A stretch of DNA of 35,379 nt from an uncultured Clostridia bacterium (GCA_934456295.1 CAKSHB010000014.1:1-35379), one strand, 5' to 3'. Positions 23,436-31,308 are shown, numbered from the stretch's first letter. Numbers and translations are program-made. Notes: generated from the letters alone by a model not told the origin.

Positions 23436-23463
23436 ATAATAATATCACAAAACGAAAAAGCAA
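23436..23463 (-). promoter_or_regulatory. Possible promoter of the hydrolase pair
   Basis: On the minus strand TTGCTT (23463-23458) and TATTAT (23441-23436) are 16 bases apart, upstream of the propeller gene start at 23387. Confidence 0.4.
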
Positions 23464-23552
23464 TATATCATATAAAAATCGGATTTTTTAGAAATATAAC
23501 TCAAATATAAAAAAACACATCTTCATATGTAAAATTATGAAGGGATAAATAC

Positions 23553-23595
23553 AAAAAAGCTCTGCGGATTATGCCGGAAAAGATATGCACAGAGC
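23553..23595 (-). terminator. Possible minus-strand terminator
   Basis: Read on the minus strand, GCTCTG and CAGAGC (23595-23590 and 23564-23559) pair, with an inner TGC/GCA, followed by TTTTTTG. It would block minus-strand transcription entering the hydrolase promoter. The surrounding 23464-23614 stretch has no gene that I can see. Confidence 0.45.
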
Positions 23596-23614
23596 AGCAA
23601 ACATCAAAAAAACC

Positions 23615-23643
23615 TTGACCTTTTTACGGCGCTAATATATAAT
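23615..23643 (+). promoter_or_regulatory. Sigma-A promoter of the structured leader RNA
   Basis: TTGACC (23615-23620) and TATAAT (23638-23643) are exactly 17 bases apart. Transcription should begin near 23650, directly at the left arm of the 17-base outer stem of the leader. Confidence 0.8.
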
Positions 23644-23649
23644 AAAAAG

Positions 23650-23884
23650 TGCCAAACAAATTAAATATATAGATTGTGCAGGGATATTCTCGGAATATTT
23701 CCGTATTTTTACGGGTATTTTTGCGCTCATTTTGAGGAAATCTAACCATGATAACATTTGTTAAAAAATGCAAATTCCAATGGTTAGATTGCGATAGAAT
23801 ATCCGCAGCTTTCTATTTAATTTGTTTGGCGACAATCGGAGTTTGCATTTTATGTGCGTCAGCTTCGGTTGGCGCACTTTTTTT
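23650..23884 (+). ncRNA. Candidate structured leader RNA, unknown class
   Basis: The transcript starting near 23650 can fold into three nested perfect stems: GCCAAACAAATTAAATA with its complement (23651-23667 and 23814-23830, 17 base pairs), GGATATTCT with AGAATATCC (23682-23690 and 23796-23804, 9 pairs), and AATCTAACCAT with ATGGTTAGATT (23739-23749 and 23780-23790, 11 pairs). A small hairpin CCGTATTTTTACGG is on the 5' side. The apical loop can pair with the linker after the outer stem, giving a pseudoknot (AAAATGCAAA at 23765-23774 with TTTGCATTTT at 23842-23851). A strong terminator closes it at 23854-23884, and the downstream gene starts at 23900. It may be a riboswitch-like attenuator or an independent small RNA. 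No known class is recognised. Confidence 0.65.
23854..23884 (+). terminator. UUCG-tetraloop intrinsic terminator in the leader
   Basis: GTGCGTCAGC (23854-23863) pairs along its full length (two G-U pairs) with GTTGGCGCAC (23868-23877) around a TTCG tetraloop, followed by seven T. Its T run ends two bases before the ribosome site (TGGAGGT) of the next gene, a position that allows attenuation. Confidence 0.93.
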
Positions 23885-23899
23885 ATGGAGGTTTTACAA

Positions 23900-25054
23900 A
23901 TGAAAAGAAAGTTCGGACTGTTTTCGCTGTTTCTGGCAATAGCCGTAATGATTTCAGTTACGGCGGCTGCGGATACGGCAATCGGTGAGAAAAAGGCTGC
24001 AAATTTAATTGATAATGTCAGATGTGAGTATTTCAGCGGAACAATAAATGCCGATGTGGATTTCGGTGCGCTGTCACAGGAGGGTATTCTTATTCTGGCG
24101 ATGTATGATGAGAATAACAACATTGTTTTTATGGACAGCACGCCGGCTCAAAAGGATAAGCTGTCATATGATTTCAGTTTTATAACCGACAGTTTCAGAG
24201 CAGATTACACAGTGAAGGTGTTTTGCTGGAAAAATGATAATACCATGGCGCCGATTGCGGCAGCTTTTACGGCAAATGTTGAAAAAATCAGCATAAATTC
24301 GGGTTCACAAAACGGAAAAAACATATTATACGAGTCTCAGAAGATTATAAAGGCAGGAGATGATTTGCTGACAGATTTGCCGGCAACTCTCGGCGCGGGC
24401 TGGAAGTACGCGGGAAACGGCGTATATACACATGCTGCCGGAGGTGATGGACTGCTTGAGTTTAATATAAGCGCGTCTGACGGTGAACTGTATTTGGTTA
24501 CTTTCACACACGATAAACCGAGAGAGGGCGACGTTACGGTTTCGCTGGGGGATTTTGATTATATCGATACCTATAACGGGCAAAAAGATGTATCAATAGT
24601 GCTCAAGTGTTACGGTGACAGCGGTGCGTTAAAATTTAAGGTGTCGCCAAAAACTGCGGCAACTTTCAGCAACATATCGTGCCGGAAAATTTCCGAAACG
24701 GGTGAATTTGAAATGCAGCCGAATACATACAATATATACCATGACGGCTCTTTGTCCAATAATCAGAGCGGTTTTTGGAATGTTGCTTTCGGAGACAGTG
24801 CGTTAAAGAACAATGTTAACGGAAGCCGTGATATTGCCATCGGACGCAATTCTTTAAACGCGCTTGAAAGCGGAAACAGAAACGTTGCCATAGGAACTTT
24901 TGCGCTGCCGGTGATGAAAAACGGCGACAGAAATGTGGTGATAGGCGCCGACGGGGCATTTTGCGTGCAGGCTGCAAATGATTGTATAAGCCTTGGAAAA
25001 GCGGCTTTGCATAACGGAAGTTCAAGGGCTGAGGATATAGAGATAGGAGCGTAG
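23900..25054 (+). CDS. Secreted repeat protein, N-terminal part before an in-frame TAG
   Basis: The product starts with a signal peptide (MKRKFGLFSLFLAIAVMIS, cleavage near AAA-DT). Residues 26-270 form an unassigned extracellular region. From about residue 275, repeats of the form N-x-A-I-G-x-x-A-L appear (NVAFGDSAL, DIAIGRNSL, NVAIGTFAL, NVVIGADGA, CISLGKAAL), as in trimeric-adhesin heads and tail-fibre stalks. The frame ends at TAG (25052-25054) inside the next repeat (IEIGA, stop, AL), and the same frame continues directly afterwards. I chose ATG at 23900 because TGGAGGT precedes it and a signal peptide follows. It is likely a surface or tail-fibre-like protein broken by an amber codon. 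Confidence 0.8.
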   Translation: MKRKFGLFSLFLAIAVMISVTAAADTAIGEKKAANLIDNVRCEYFSGTINADVDFGALSQEGILILAMYDENNNIVFMDSTPAQKDKLSYDFSFITDSFRADYTVKVFCWKNDNTMAPIAAAFTANVEKISINSGSQNGKNILYESQKIIKAGDDLLTDLPATLGAGWKYAGNGVYTHAAGGDGLLEFNISASDGELYLVTFTHDKPREGDVTVSLGDFDYIDTYNGQKDVSIVLKCYGDSGALKFKVSPKTAATFSNISCRKISETGEFEMQPNTYNIYHDGSLSNNQSGFWNVAFGDSALKNNVNGSRDIAIGRNSLNALESGNRNVAIGTFALPVMKNGDRNVVIGADGAFCVQAANDCISLGKAALHNGSSRAEDIEIGA

Positions 25055-25057
25055 GCA

Positions 25058-25471
25058 TTGTACGGCACGTCAAATGCCAAGACTTCGGGCAATGTCGGAA
25101 TTGGCGCATATGCCGGTTATAAATGCAGCGGAAAGATAAATGTGTTTATAGGAAAAAGAGCAGGGTATAATGTACAAAACACGACGCATAATGTGTTTGT
25201 CGGTCCGAGTGCGGGTGAGGCGATAACGGACGGCTGGGCAAATACTGCCATTGGTGCGAATGCATTGACGGCAAACAAAAATCTGTCAAAAACAGTGGCA
25301 GTAGGATTTAATGCACAGCCCACAAAGTCGGATCAGGTTATGCTGGGAGGCAATTATGTAGCCGAAACGGTGCTGAAGGGCGATTTGATTGTGCGCGGAA
25401 GTGACGGAATATACAGACAGATTGTGTTTAACGATGACGGTTCGGTAAGCTGGACAGAGGCAGAAAGGTAG
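25058..25471 (+). pseudogene. C-terminal remainder of the repeat protein after the TAG
   Basis: The segment is in the same frame as the upstream part and continues its repeat pattern without a gap: NVGIGAYAGY, NVFIGKRAGY, NVFVGPSAG, NTAIGANAL, TVAVGFNAQ. It ends with a short cap (YRQIVFNDDGSVSWTEAER). There is no ribosome site before the TTG at 25058. So this is the tail of one 523-codon gene cut by the amber codon, unless the codon is read through. A strong terminator follows. Confidence 0.75.
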
Positions 25472-25484
25472 AATTTTGAAAAAG

Positions 25485-25521
25485 AAAAAAGTCTGCGAAA
25501 AATTTTTCGCAGACTTTTTTT
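25485..25521. terminator. Bidirectional terminator after the repeat protein
   Basis: GTCTGCGAAAAA and TTTTTCGCAGAC form a perfect 24-base palindrome (25491-25514) flanked by A and T runs. It can end both the plus-strand repeat gene and the minus-strand isomerase transcript on the other side. Confidence 0.9.
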
Positions 25522-25587
25522 ACCAATAGTATAAAACTATCATTTAAAGCGGTATTGCCTGTTTTAAATTAAGCAAGCGCATACGTA

Positions 25588-26349
25588 TTACATAAAGTTC
25601 TTATGCAGATATTCGCTGCTCATCTTCAAGCTGTCAAACGGATCGCCGGGGCATATATCCTGCTCAACAACGTAGTATTTTACGCCCGATTTTATTGCAG
25701 CGTCGATTATACCCTCCCAGTAGAGGTTGCCATTGCCTATCTCTGCAAACATCGGAGTTTTCTCGGCGTCCAGAGCAAAGTCTTTGAGGTGAAGGATATC
25801 AATTCTGCCCTTCAGCTTCTCAATCCAATAACGTACGTCGCCGCCGCCGCGCTGTACCCAATGCGTATCAAGACAGAACGAAGTAACCTCGGGGTCAAGA
25901 TTTTCAAAAAGTATGTCTATGGTTCTCTTGCCCGACTCAAATTTTATAAACTCGTGGTGATGGTTGTGATATGTAAATCTGCCCATACCTGCTGCCTTAG
26001 CCTTTTTGCCGATTTCGTTCGCTGTTTTTGCAAATTCAACAGCAGCTTCTTCGGTTTCCGATACATGACCGCCGATACCCATGATTTTTGTGTTAAGCGC
26101 TTTATGGTTTGCGAGCGACTGCTCAAAGTCATCGCGCATCATGTCAAAGTTGTCATGTGTTCCGACGATTTCGATGCCTGCGTCCTCTGCGAGCTTTCCG
26201 AAAGTAGCGTAATCAATTTTGCAGCCGGCTGTCTGAACCTGGTCATAGCCGAGGTCTTTGAGCTTTTTAAATGTTTCGGAAACTTCTTCGGGGGTGTTCA
26301 TGGCATCTCTTACTGTCCACAGCTGAACACCGATTTTCTCGATTTTCAT
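25588..26349 (-). CDS. Sugar phosphate isomerase/epimerase (xylose isomerase-like TIM barrel)
   Basis: The 253-residue protein is a second AP2Ec-type TIM barrel in this window. Likely metal ligands are Glu in HHHEFIKF, Asp in SFCLDTHWVQ, His in RIDILHLKDFAL and Glu in YYVVEQDICPG. It resembles IolE-like and 3-keto-sugar-processing enzymes rather than xylose isomerase itself. ATG at 26349 follows TGGAGA; the longer frame adds 11 codons without a ribosome site. It differs strongly from the isomerase at 1789, so it is not a recent copy. The leader is long (about 218 bases) and divergent from mltG. Confidence 0.88.
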   Translation of the reverse strand: MKIEKIGVQLWTVRDAMNTPEEVSETFKKLKDLGYDQVQTAGCKIDYATFGKLAEDAGIEIVGTHDNFDMMRDDFEQSLANHKALNTKIMGIGGHVSETEEAAVEFAKTANEIGKKAKAAGMGRFTYHNHHHEFIKFESGKRTIDILFENLDPEVTSFCLDTHWVQRGGGDVRYWIEKLKGRIDILHLKDFALDAEKTPMFAEIGNGNLYWEGIIDAAIKSGVKYYVVEQDICPGDPFDSLKMSSEYLHKNFM

Positions 26350-26496
26350 AATAATCTCCATTCCGCCGCTGCGCATCGGCATAAAATAGTAATGAAAAAT
26401 AAATCTCCTTTTTGCGCAGTATAATAAAGAAGATTTTTGCGCGCCGCCGTTTCGTGAAAGCGAAAACCTCGGCAGCGTTTAATTTTTGCCGGAAAA

Positions 26497-26525
26497 TTTA
26501 ACGTAAAAGGCAATTTCACGTTAAA
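26497..26525 (-). repeat. Hairpin in the isomerase leader
   Basis: TTTAACGT (26497-26504) and ACGTTAAA (26518-26525) are perfect inverted arms around a 13-base loop, inside the 218-base leader of the minus-strand isomerase. It may be an operator or an RNA hairpin; no T run follows. Confidence 0.5.
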
Positions 26526-26573
26526 GCTTCATGAAAAAATTTGATAACTTACCAACACCTTATCTTATTGGAA

Positions 26574-26602
26574 ATTATATCACCGCATAATAAAAAAGTC
26601 AA
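26574..26602 (-). promoter_or_regulatory. Sigma-A promoter of the isomerase gene
   Basis: On the minus strand TTGACT (26602-26597) and TATAAT (26579-26574) are 17 bases apart. Its upstream edge touches the left copy of a 13-base inverted repeat shared with the mltG promoter. Confidence 0.78.
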
Positions 26603-26606
26603 CGCT

Positions 26607-26699
26607 TTTTACAACATTAGGAGCCATTATTTTAATTTAATCAGCCGGCTGTTTTTTTAGAAATGTCTGTGTTGACTAATCCTGCGTAATGTTGTAAAA
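26607..26699. repeat. 13-base inverted repeat spanning the divergent isomerase/mltG promoters
   Basis: TTTTACAACATTA (26607-26619) and TAATGTTGTAAAA (26687-26699) are perfect complements. The right copy overlaps the -10 hexamer of the mltG promoter; the left copy lies just upstream of the isomerase -35. This looks like an operator pair. Confidence 0.65.
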
Positions 26700-26700
26700 T
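26672..26700 (+). promoter_or_regulatory. Sigma-A promoter of mltG-trmR-trhP
   Basis: TTGACT (26672-26677) and TAAAAT (26695-26700) are 17 bases apart. The mltG ATG at 26726 lies about 20 bases after the expected start of transcription. Confidence 0.75.
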
Positions 26701-26725
26701 ATATGTTATGTGCGAGGTGAAAAAA

Positions 26726-27742
26726 ATGACAAAAAAACGTAAATCTTCTGCATTTACACTCATATTGGCGGTAATCGCCATAGTTCTTCTGGTTCAGGCA
26801 ATATCGACCGCCGGAGATATGCTGTTCGGCTCCATGAAAGATGAAAGCGTAAAAATAACGGTGAGCGACGGCATGAATTCGCGTTCGGTTGCGCAGCTTC
26901 TGAAGGAGAACGGAGTTATAAAAAATACGCTTGCATTTGAGATAGTTTCAAACATGAAGGGAGCCGATAAAAAATATCACGCGGGAGAGTTTGAAATACA
27001 CAAAGGCAGCGGATATATTGCGCTCATAAACGGGCTTACGTACAATTCGGGCTACACTACGGCAAACATTACCGTCCCTGAGGGTTCGACGCTTGCGCAG
27101 ATTGCGGATATTGCGGCAAAAACGGGATATGTAGGCAAAGATGAGTTTATGGCGGCGCTCGGTGAGGACTATGATTATGAGTTTCTCAGCGGTATAAAGC
27201 GCGAAAATAAGCTTGAGGGATACCTTTTTCCCGATACGTACAACATTTCCAACACAATGAGTGCGCGCGATATAATAAACCTTATGCTGAAGCGTTTCGG
27301 CGAAGTTTATAAAGATGAGTACAGCGAGCGTGCGCGCGGTCTTGGTTACAGCGACGACGAAATAGTGACGCTTGCTTCCGTTATAGAGGCAGAGGCGGCG
27401 AGCGATAATGACAGACCTCTTGTATCGGGAGTGTTTCACAACAGGCTTAAAAGCAAAACATACCCATATCTCGAATCATGTGCGACAGTGCAGTATATTT
27501 TGGGTGAGCGCAAAGCAATTCTGTCAAACAGCGACATAAAGATAAAGTCGCCGTATAACACATATATAAACAAAGGTCTGCCGGCGGGACCGATATGTTC
27601 ACCGGGCAAGGCGGCGATTGAGGCGGCTTTATATCCTGCGGATACGGATTATATGTTCTTCCAGTCGGACGCATACGGGAAAATATACTATGCAAAAACG
27701 CTGGAGGAGCATGAGCAAATCAGACGCAGAATTCAGCAGTAG
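26726..27742 (+). CDS. mltG: Endolytic peptidoglycan transglycosylase MltG
   Basis: MltG cuts nascent glycan strands at the membrane and sets glycan length. The 338-residue protein has a membrane helix (about 10-28), a LysM-like N-domain, and the YceG catalytic domain with LEGYLFPDTY and LASVIEAEAA, placing the catalytic Glu at residue 221, followed by SGVFHNRL and LPAGPICSPGKAAIEAAL. I choose ATG at 26726, preceded by GCGAGGTG; the ATG at 26708 would start at the promoter's own transcription start. It begins an operon with trmR and trhP, an order also found in Bacillus (yrrL-yrrM-yrrN/O). Confidence 0.93.
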   Translation: MTKKRKSSAFTLILAVIAIVLLVQAISTAGDMLFGSMKDESVKITVSDGMNSRSVAQLLKENGVIKNTLAFEIVSNMKGADKKYHAGEFEIHKGSGYIALINGLTYNSGYTTANITVPEGSTLAQIADIAAKTGYVGKDEFMAALGEDYDYEFLSGIKRENKLEGYLFPDTYNISNTMSARDIINLMLKRFGEVYKDEYSERARGLGYSDDEIVTLASVIEAEAASDNDRPLVSGVFHNRLKSKTYPYLESCATVQYILGERKAILSNSDIKIKSPYNTYINKGLPAGPICSPGKAAIEAALYPADTDYMFFQSDAYGKIYYAKTLEEHEQIRRRIQQ

Positions 27743-27760
27743 AACAGAGGAGCGGAGTAT

Positions 27761-28423
27761 ATGCCTAACGAACAGGACATTACACATTCATATATAATCG
27801 ATTTTGTGCGCGCATCTCTGGCAGAGAGCGAAGGGATACTTTCGGAGCTTGAGGATTATGCACATGAAAATGCGGTGCCGATAGTCCAAAAGGAGGTTTC
27901 GAGCCTTCTGAAGGTTATGTGCATGACGCATAAGCCGAAAAGGGTGCTTGAAATCGGCGCGGCAATAGGGTATTCGTCGATACTTATGGCGAAAAGTCTG
28001 CCCGATGATGCAATAATAACCACGATTGAGCGCGATGAAAAAATGGCATCGCTGGCACGGGAAAATATTAAGCGCGCCGGACTTGACGGGCGCATAGATG
28101 TGCTGAGTGCCGATGCGGAGGTGCTTCTGCCTGCGCTCGACGGACCGTATGATATGATTTTTATGGACGCGGCAAAGGCACATTATATATATTTTCTGCC
28201 CGAGTGCATACGGCTTTTGCGCACGGGAGGGCTTTTGATAAGCGACAACATTCTGTACGGCGGCATGGTTGCAAACAGAGAGCTGCTTATACGCAGAAAG
28301 ATTACAATAGTAAAGAGGCTTAAGAAATATATTGAGGCGGTATGCGGCGACAAACGCCTTGAAACATCGATTTTATCAATCGGTGACGGCGTGAGCATAT
28401 CATATAAGAAAAGCGAAGAATAA
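27761..28423 (+). CDS. trmR: tRNA 5-hydroxyuridine methyltransferase TrmR (class I O-methyltransferase)
   Basis: The 220-residue protein has the SAM-binding loop VLEIGAAIGYSSILMA (about 62-77), the acidic strand TIERDEKMASLA, and metal-binding Asp residues in YDMIFMDAAKAHY and LLISDNILYGG, as in the COMT-like O-methyltransferase family. Position between mltG and a U32 protein matches Bacillus YrrM (TrmR), which methylates 5-hydroxyuridine at tRNA position 34 to 5-methoxyuridine. The function is inferred from family plus context. It starts 18 bases after mltG. Confidence 0.85.
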   Translation: MPNEQDITHSYIIDFVRASLAESEGILSELEDYAHENAVPIVQKEVSSLLKVMCMTHKPKRVLEIGAAIGYSSILMAKSLPDDAIITTIERDEKMASLARENIKRAGLDGRIDVLSADAEVLLPALDGPYDMIFMDAAKAHYIYFLPECIRLLRTGGLLISDNILYGGMVANRELLIRRKITIVKRLKKYIEAVCGDKRLETSILSIGDGVSISYKKSEE

Positions 28424-28444
28424 GACACGGGAGCAGATTATAAA

Positions 28445-29716
28445 ATGGGAACAGATGTGAACACGGATAGAAAAGAAAAACCCGAAATTGAGCTTTTGGC
28501 GCCTGCGGGCGATTTGACAAAGCTTAAAATGGCGATTTTATACGGTGCCGATGCGGTTTATATCGGAGGCGAGGCGTTCGGACTGCGCACTGCGTCGAAG
28601 AATTTTGACATGGCGGATATGGAGGAGGGCATACGCTTTGCCCATGAGAGAGGAAAAAAGGTATATCTGACCACAAACATAATACCGCACAACAGCGACC
28701 TTTGCGGCTTTGAGGAATTTTTGGACAAGGTTGTGAATATGGGGATTGACGCACTTATTGTTGCGGACATAGGACTTTTTACGCTTATAAAAAAGCGTTA
28801 TCCGAACATTGACATTCATGTGTCCACACAGGCAAACAACGTAAACTATCTGAGTGCAAATGTGTGGTATGAGATGGGCGCGAGCCGCGTCGTGCTGGCA
28901 CGCGAACTGAGCCTTGAGGAGATACGTGAAATACGCGAAAAGACACCTAAAAAGCTTGAAATAGAGGCATTTGTGCACGGCGCTATGTGCATATCGTATT
29001 CGGGGCGCTGCCTTTTGAGCAATTATCTGACGGGACGCGATGCGAACAAGGGCGAATGTGCCCAGCCGTGCCGCTGGAATTATGCACTCATGGAGGAAAA
29101 ACGTCCCGGCGAATATATCCATGTCGGGGAAAGCGAACAGGGCAGTTTCTTTTTCAATTCAAAGGATTTATGTATGATTAACCATATACCCGAGCTTGCC
29201 GAAAGCGGAATTATGAGCTTTAAAATTGAGGGACGCGTAAAGAGCGAATACTATGTTTCAACCGTTGTGAAGGCATACAGGACGGAGATTGACAGATATT
29301 TAAAAGAGGGCAAGAATTATAAGTTTAATCCGGAAAGCTTAAATGAGGTTCTGAAGGTAAGCCACAGACCGTATACACATGGCTTCTATTTCGGCAAAAC
29401 AGACGCAAATTCCCAGGTTTATGAAACAAGCTCATATATACGCGACTATGACATAGTCGGACTTGTGACGGATTATGATAAAAAGAGCGGAATTGCAACT
29501 GTCGAGCAGCGAAATAAGGTGTGTGCCGGCGACACGGTGGAGATAATGCAGCCGCATGAGGACTATTTTTCGCAGAAAATCGAATGGATAAAAAACAGCG
29601 AAGGCGAGAACATCACAAGCACACCGCATGCGCAGATGGTTTATACGATAAAGACGGATAAGCCTGTTGTGAAGGACGCAATAATACGCAAGGGAAAGCT
29701 TGTGAGCGGAAAGTAA
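28445..29716 (+). CDS. trhP: U32 family tRNA hydroxylation protein TrhP (YrrO/YegQ-like)
   Basis: The 423-residue protein begins ELLAPAGDLTKLKMAILYGADAVYIGG and carries the U32 signature EAFVHGAMCISYSGRCLLSNY with Cys residues (about 180-200), then NKGECAQPCRWNY, which supply an expected Fe-S or metal site. A small C-terminal beta-barrel domain follows (about 335-420). U32 proteins TrhP/YegQ hydroxylate uridine 34 in tRNA from prephenate; TrmR next door would then methylate it. Bacillus has two U32 genes here (yrrN and yrrO); this window has one. It was once annotated as a peptidase. Confidence 0.88.
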   Translation: MGTDVNTDRKEKPEIELLAPAGDLTKLKMAILYGADAVYIGGEAFGLRTASKNFDMADMEEGIRFAHERGKKVYLTTNIIPHNSDLCGFEEFLDKVVNMGIDALIVADIGLFTLIKKRYPNIDIHVSTQANNVNYLSANVWYEMGASRVVLARELSLEEIREIREKTPKKLEIEAFVHGAMCISYSGRCLLSNYLTGRDANKGECAQPCRWNYALMEEKRPGEYIHVGESEQGSFFFNSKDLCMINHIPELAESGIMSFKIEGRVKSEYYVSTVVKAYRTEIDRYLKEGKNYKFNPESLNEVLKVSHRPYTHGFYFGKTDANSQVYETSSYIRDYDIVGLVTDYDKKSGIATVEQRNKVCAGDTVEIMQPHEDYFSQKIEWIKNSEGENITSTPHAQMVYTIKTDKPVVKDAIIRKGKLVSGK

Positions 29717-29731
29717 GAAAAATTTGATAAT

Positions 29732-29764
29732 AAAAATGACGGCATTATAAACCGTCATTTTTTA
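29732..29764 (+). terminator. Intrinsic terminator of the mltG-trmR-trhP operon
   Basis: AAAATGACGG pairs with CCGTCATTTT around a 9-base loop and a T run follows, 16 bases after the trhP stop codon. Confidence 0.9.
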
Positions 29765-29804
29765 ATACATTGAAAATCAATTTAAGTTCATGAAAATCAT
29801 ATGC

Positions 29805-31109
29805 TTATTTCGGATATCTCTTTGAACGCAGATATCTGCGTCTTCTTTTGCGCTTGATTTTTCTTGTTATAACCATGACGATAATAAGCGCAATCAGTAT
29901 CAAAAGCGGAATTTTTACCCACAGCAGGTTGAAGAAACCGAAAATGCGGTTCATTATGAAAACGAAGAAGTCTCGCTTTACTTCAACTGTAGACACAAGC
30001 TCCACACTGCCGAGCTCATAGCCGTCATACGAATATGTCACTCTTCCCAAAACATCGCCGACAGCGATTGGGGCGAGGATATTGTCGTTTAAAGTAATCG
30101 TTTTTATCACATTTGCAATATCTGCATCGGCAGGCAAAAGTCCGTCAAGCTCATTTTTCGCCTCAAGCGTAACGGCATCTGCTCCCCAGCCCTCTTTAAC
30201 CTTTGCCTCAGCAATGATTTCGCCCGGTCTTGCAATACTGCGTGTTTTGTAGTTATCAAAGCCGTACTCAAAAAGCGCCTTTGAGTCGATAAACGAATAT
30301 ATTGCGCCCGACTGCGGTTTTGCATTAAGCGTAACGGCAATAAGGTTTGTGCTTGATTTTGATGCCGATGACACAAGACAGTTGCCGGCCTGCGTCGTAA
30401 AGCCTGTTTTAATTCCTGTTGCATTGGCGTAAAAATATGAAGCGTTCTGATATGTCGATATAAGGTAATTTGTGTTTGTTATTGTACGGGAGTCGCTGTT
30501 TTTGTTTGTCGGCGGAATTGTGTATCTTGCTGTTGACACAACCTCGCGGAATTTGTCGTTCTGCATGGCGTAACGCGCCAGAATTGCCATATCGCGCGCT
30601 GTTGTGTAATGTTCGGGCGAATGAAGTCCGTGCGGATTTAAAAATTTTGTATTATTCATACCAAGCTCGCGCGCCTTCTCGTTCATCTTCACAACAAAGC
30701 TGTCAACATCGCCGCACATATACTCGGCAACAACGTTGCACGCTTCATTTGCGGAGGCAACGAGCATACCGTACAAAAGCTGCTCAACCGTAAGCTGTTC
30801 GCCCTCTTTTGTGCCCATGTTGCTGCCGTTTGAGGGGATTGACATAACTGCGTCATAGCTTGCGACAGCAACGCTGTCAAGCTGCAGATTTTCAAGCGCA
30901 AGCACGGCTGTCATGATTTTTGTTGTACTTGCGGGGTAAAGGCGCGTATCGGCATTTCGTTCAAACAAAACCCTGCCGGAGTTCGCGTCTATCAGGATTG
31001 CACCCTCGCTTATAATCTGCGGCGGCACAGACGCCGCGCCTGCCGGCAGCGTGAAAATATTTATAAGCATTGCCATAATAAGTACGGCGTAGATAAATCT
31101 TTTTTTCAT
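29805..31109 (-). CDS. dacA: D-alanyl-D-alanine carboxypeptidase (peptidase S11, DacA/PBP5 type)
   Basis: The enzyme trims the terminal D-Ala of peptidoglycan stem peptides. The 434-residue protein has a signal peptide (about 1-26), then SxxK at 61-64 (STTK), SxN at 119-121 (SAN) and KTG at 234-236, the three active-site motifs of this penicillin-binding family. A C-terminal beta-rich domain follows (about 290-380). It ends with a membrane helix (about 395-415) and a very basic tail (RKIKRKRRRRYLRSKR). Many family members instead use an amphipathic helix here. The ATG follows AAGGAGC. Confidence 0.94.
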   Translation of the reverse strand: MKKRFIYAVLIMAMLINIFTLPAGAASVPPQIISEGAILIDANSGRVLFERNADTRLYPASTTKIMTAVLALENLQLDSVAVASYDAVMSIPSNGSNMGTKEGEQLTVEQLLYGMLVASANEACNVVAEYMCGDVDSFVVKMNEKARELGMNNTKFLNPHGLHSPEHYTTARDMAILARYAMQNDKFREVVSTARYTIPPTNKNSDSRTITNTNYLISTYQNASYFYANATGIKTGFTTQAGNCLVSSASKSSTNLIAVTLNAKPQSGAIYSFIDSKALFEYGFDNYKTRSIARPGEIIAEAKVKEGWGADAVTLEAKNELDGLLPADADIANVIKTITLNDNILAPIAVGDVLGRVTYSYDGYELGSVELVSTVEVKRDFFVFIMNRIFGFFNLLWVKIPLLILIALIIVMVITRKIKRKRRRRYLRSKRYPK

Positions 31110-31177
31110 ATGTTAAAGCTCCTTTTCAAAAGAGTAAAAGTCGGGTATTTGCGTATAAAAAATAAATACTATAGCTA

Positions 31178-31206
31178 ATTATAACAAAAAGAGAAAAATT
31201 TATCAA
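31178..31206 (-). promoter_or_regulatory. Sigma-A promoter of dacA
   Basis: On the minus strand TTGATA (31206-31201) and TATAAT (31183-31178) are 17 bases apart. The leader is about 62 bases. Confidence 0.72.
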
Positions 31207-31234
31207 CAATTTTTCAAACTTTAATTGCGCAGTA

Positions 31235-31263
31235 TTGAAAAATTTTTGATAAAATGTTATTCT
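31235..31263 (+). promoter_or_regulatory. Sigma-A promoter of the HAD phosphatase gene
   Basis: TTGAAA (31235-31240) and TATTCT (31258-31263) are 17 bases apart, with an extended -10 TGT. The gene starts about 40 bases downstream. Confidence 0.6.
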
Positions 31264-31308
31264 ATATGCCGGTACATGTAAAAAAGTATTATTTCGGAGG
31301 TGCGGAAT

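Noticed and set aside
23651..23830. MITE or insertion element with 17-base terminal inverted repeats
   Set aside because: No target-site duplication flanks the arms, the promoter places the transcription start at the left arm, and further nested perfect stems fit an RNA fold better.
23650..23884. 6S RNA identity for the leader RNA
   Set aside because: A promoter- and terminator-bounded rod of this size recalls 6S RNA, but the large internal loop is very uneven (about 48 bases on one side and 5 on the other), and a coding gene with a ribosome site follows directly.
23650..23884. Cyclic di-GMP, T-box or other known riboswitch
   Set aside because: I looked for recognisable conserved segments of these classes and saw none; the long perfect outer stem is not typical of them. 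A model search would be decisive.
25052..25054. TAG as a reassigned sense codon genome-wide
   Set aside because: TAG serves as the normal stop of mltG (27740-27742), of the 48-residue peptide and of the repeat protein's own end.
26400..26415. Minus-strand AAAGGAG in the isomerase leader as a leader-peptide start
   Set aside because: No start codon occurs within 5 to 12 bases; the next ATG is more than 20 bases away.
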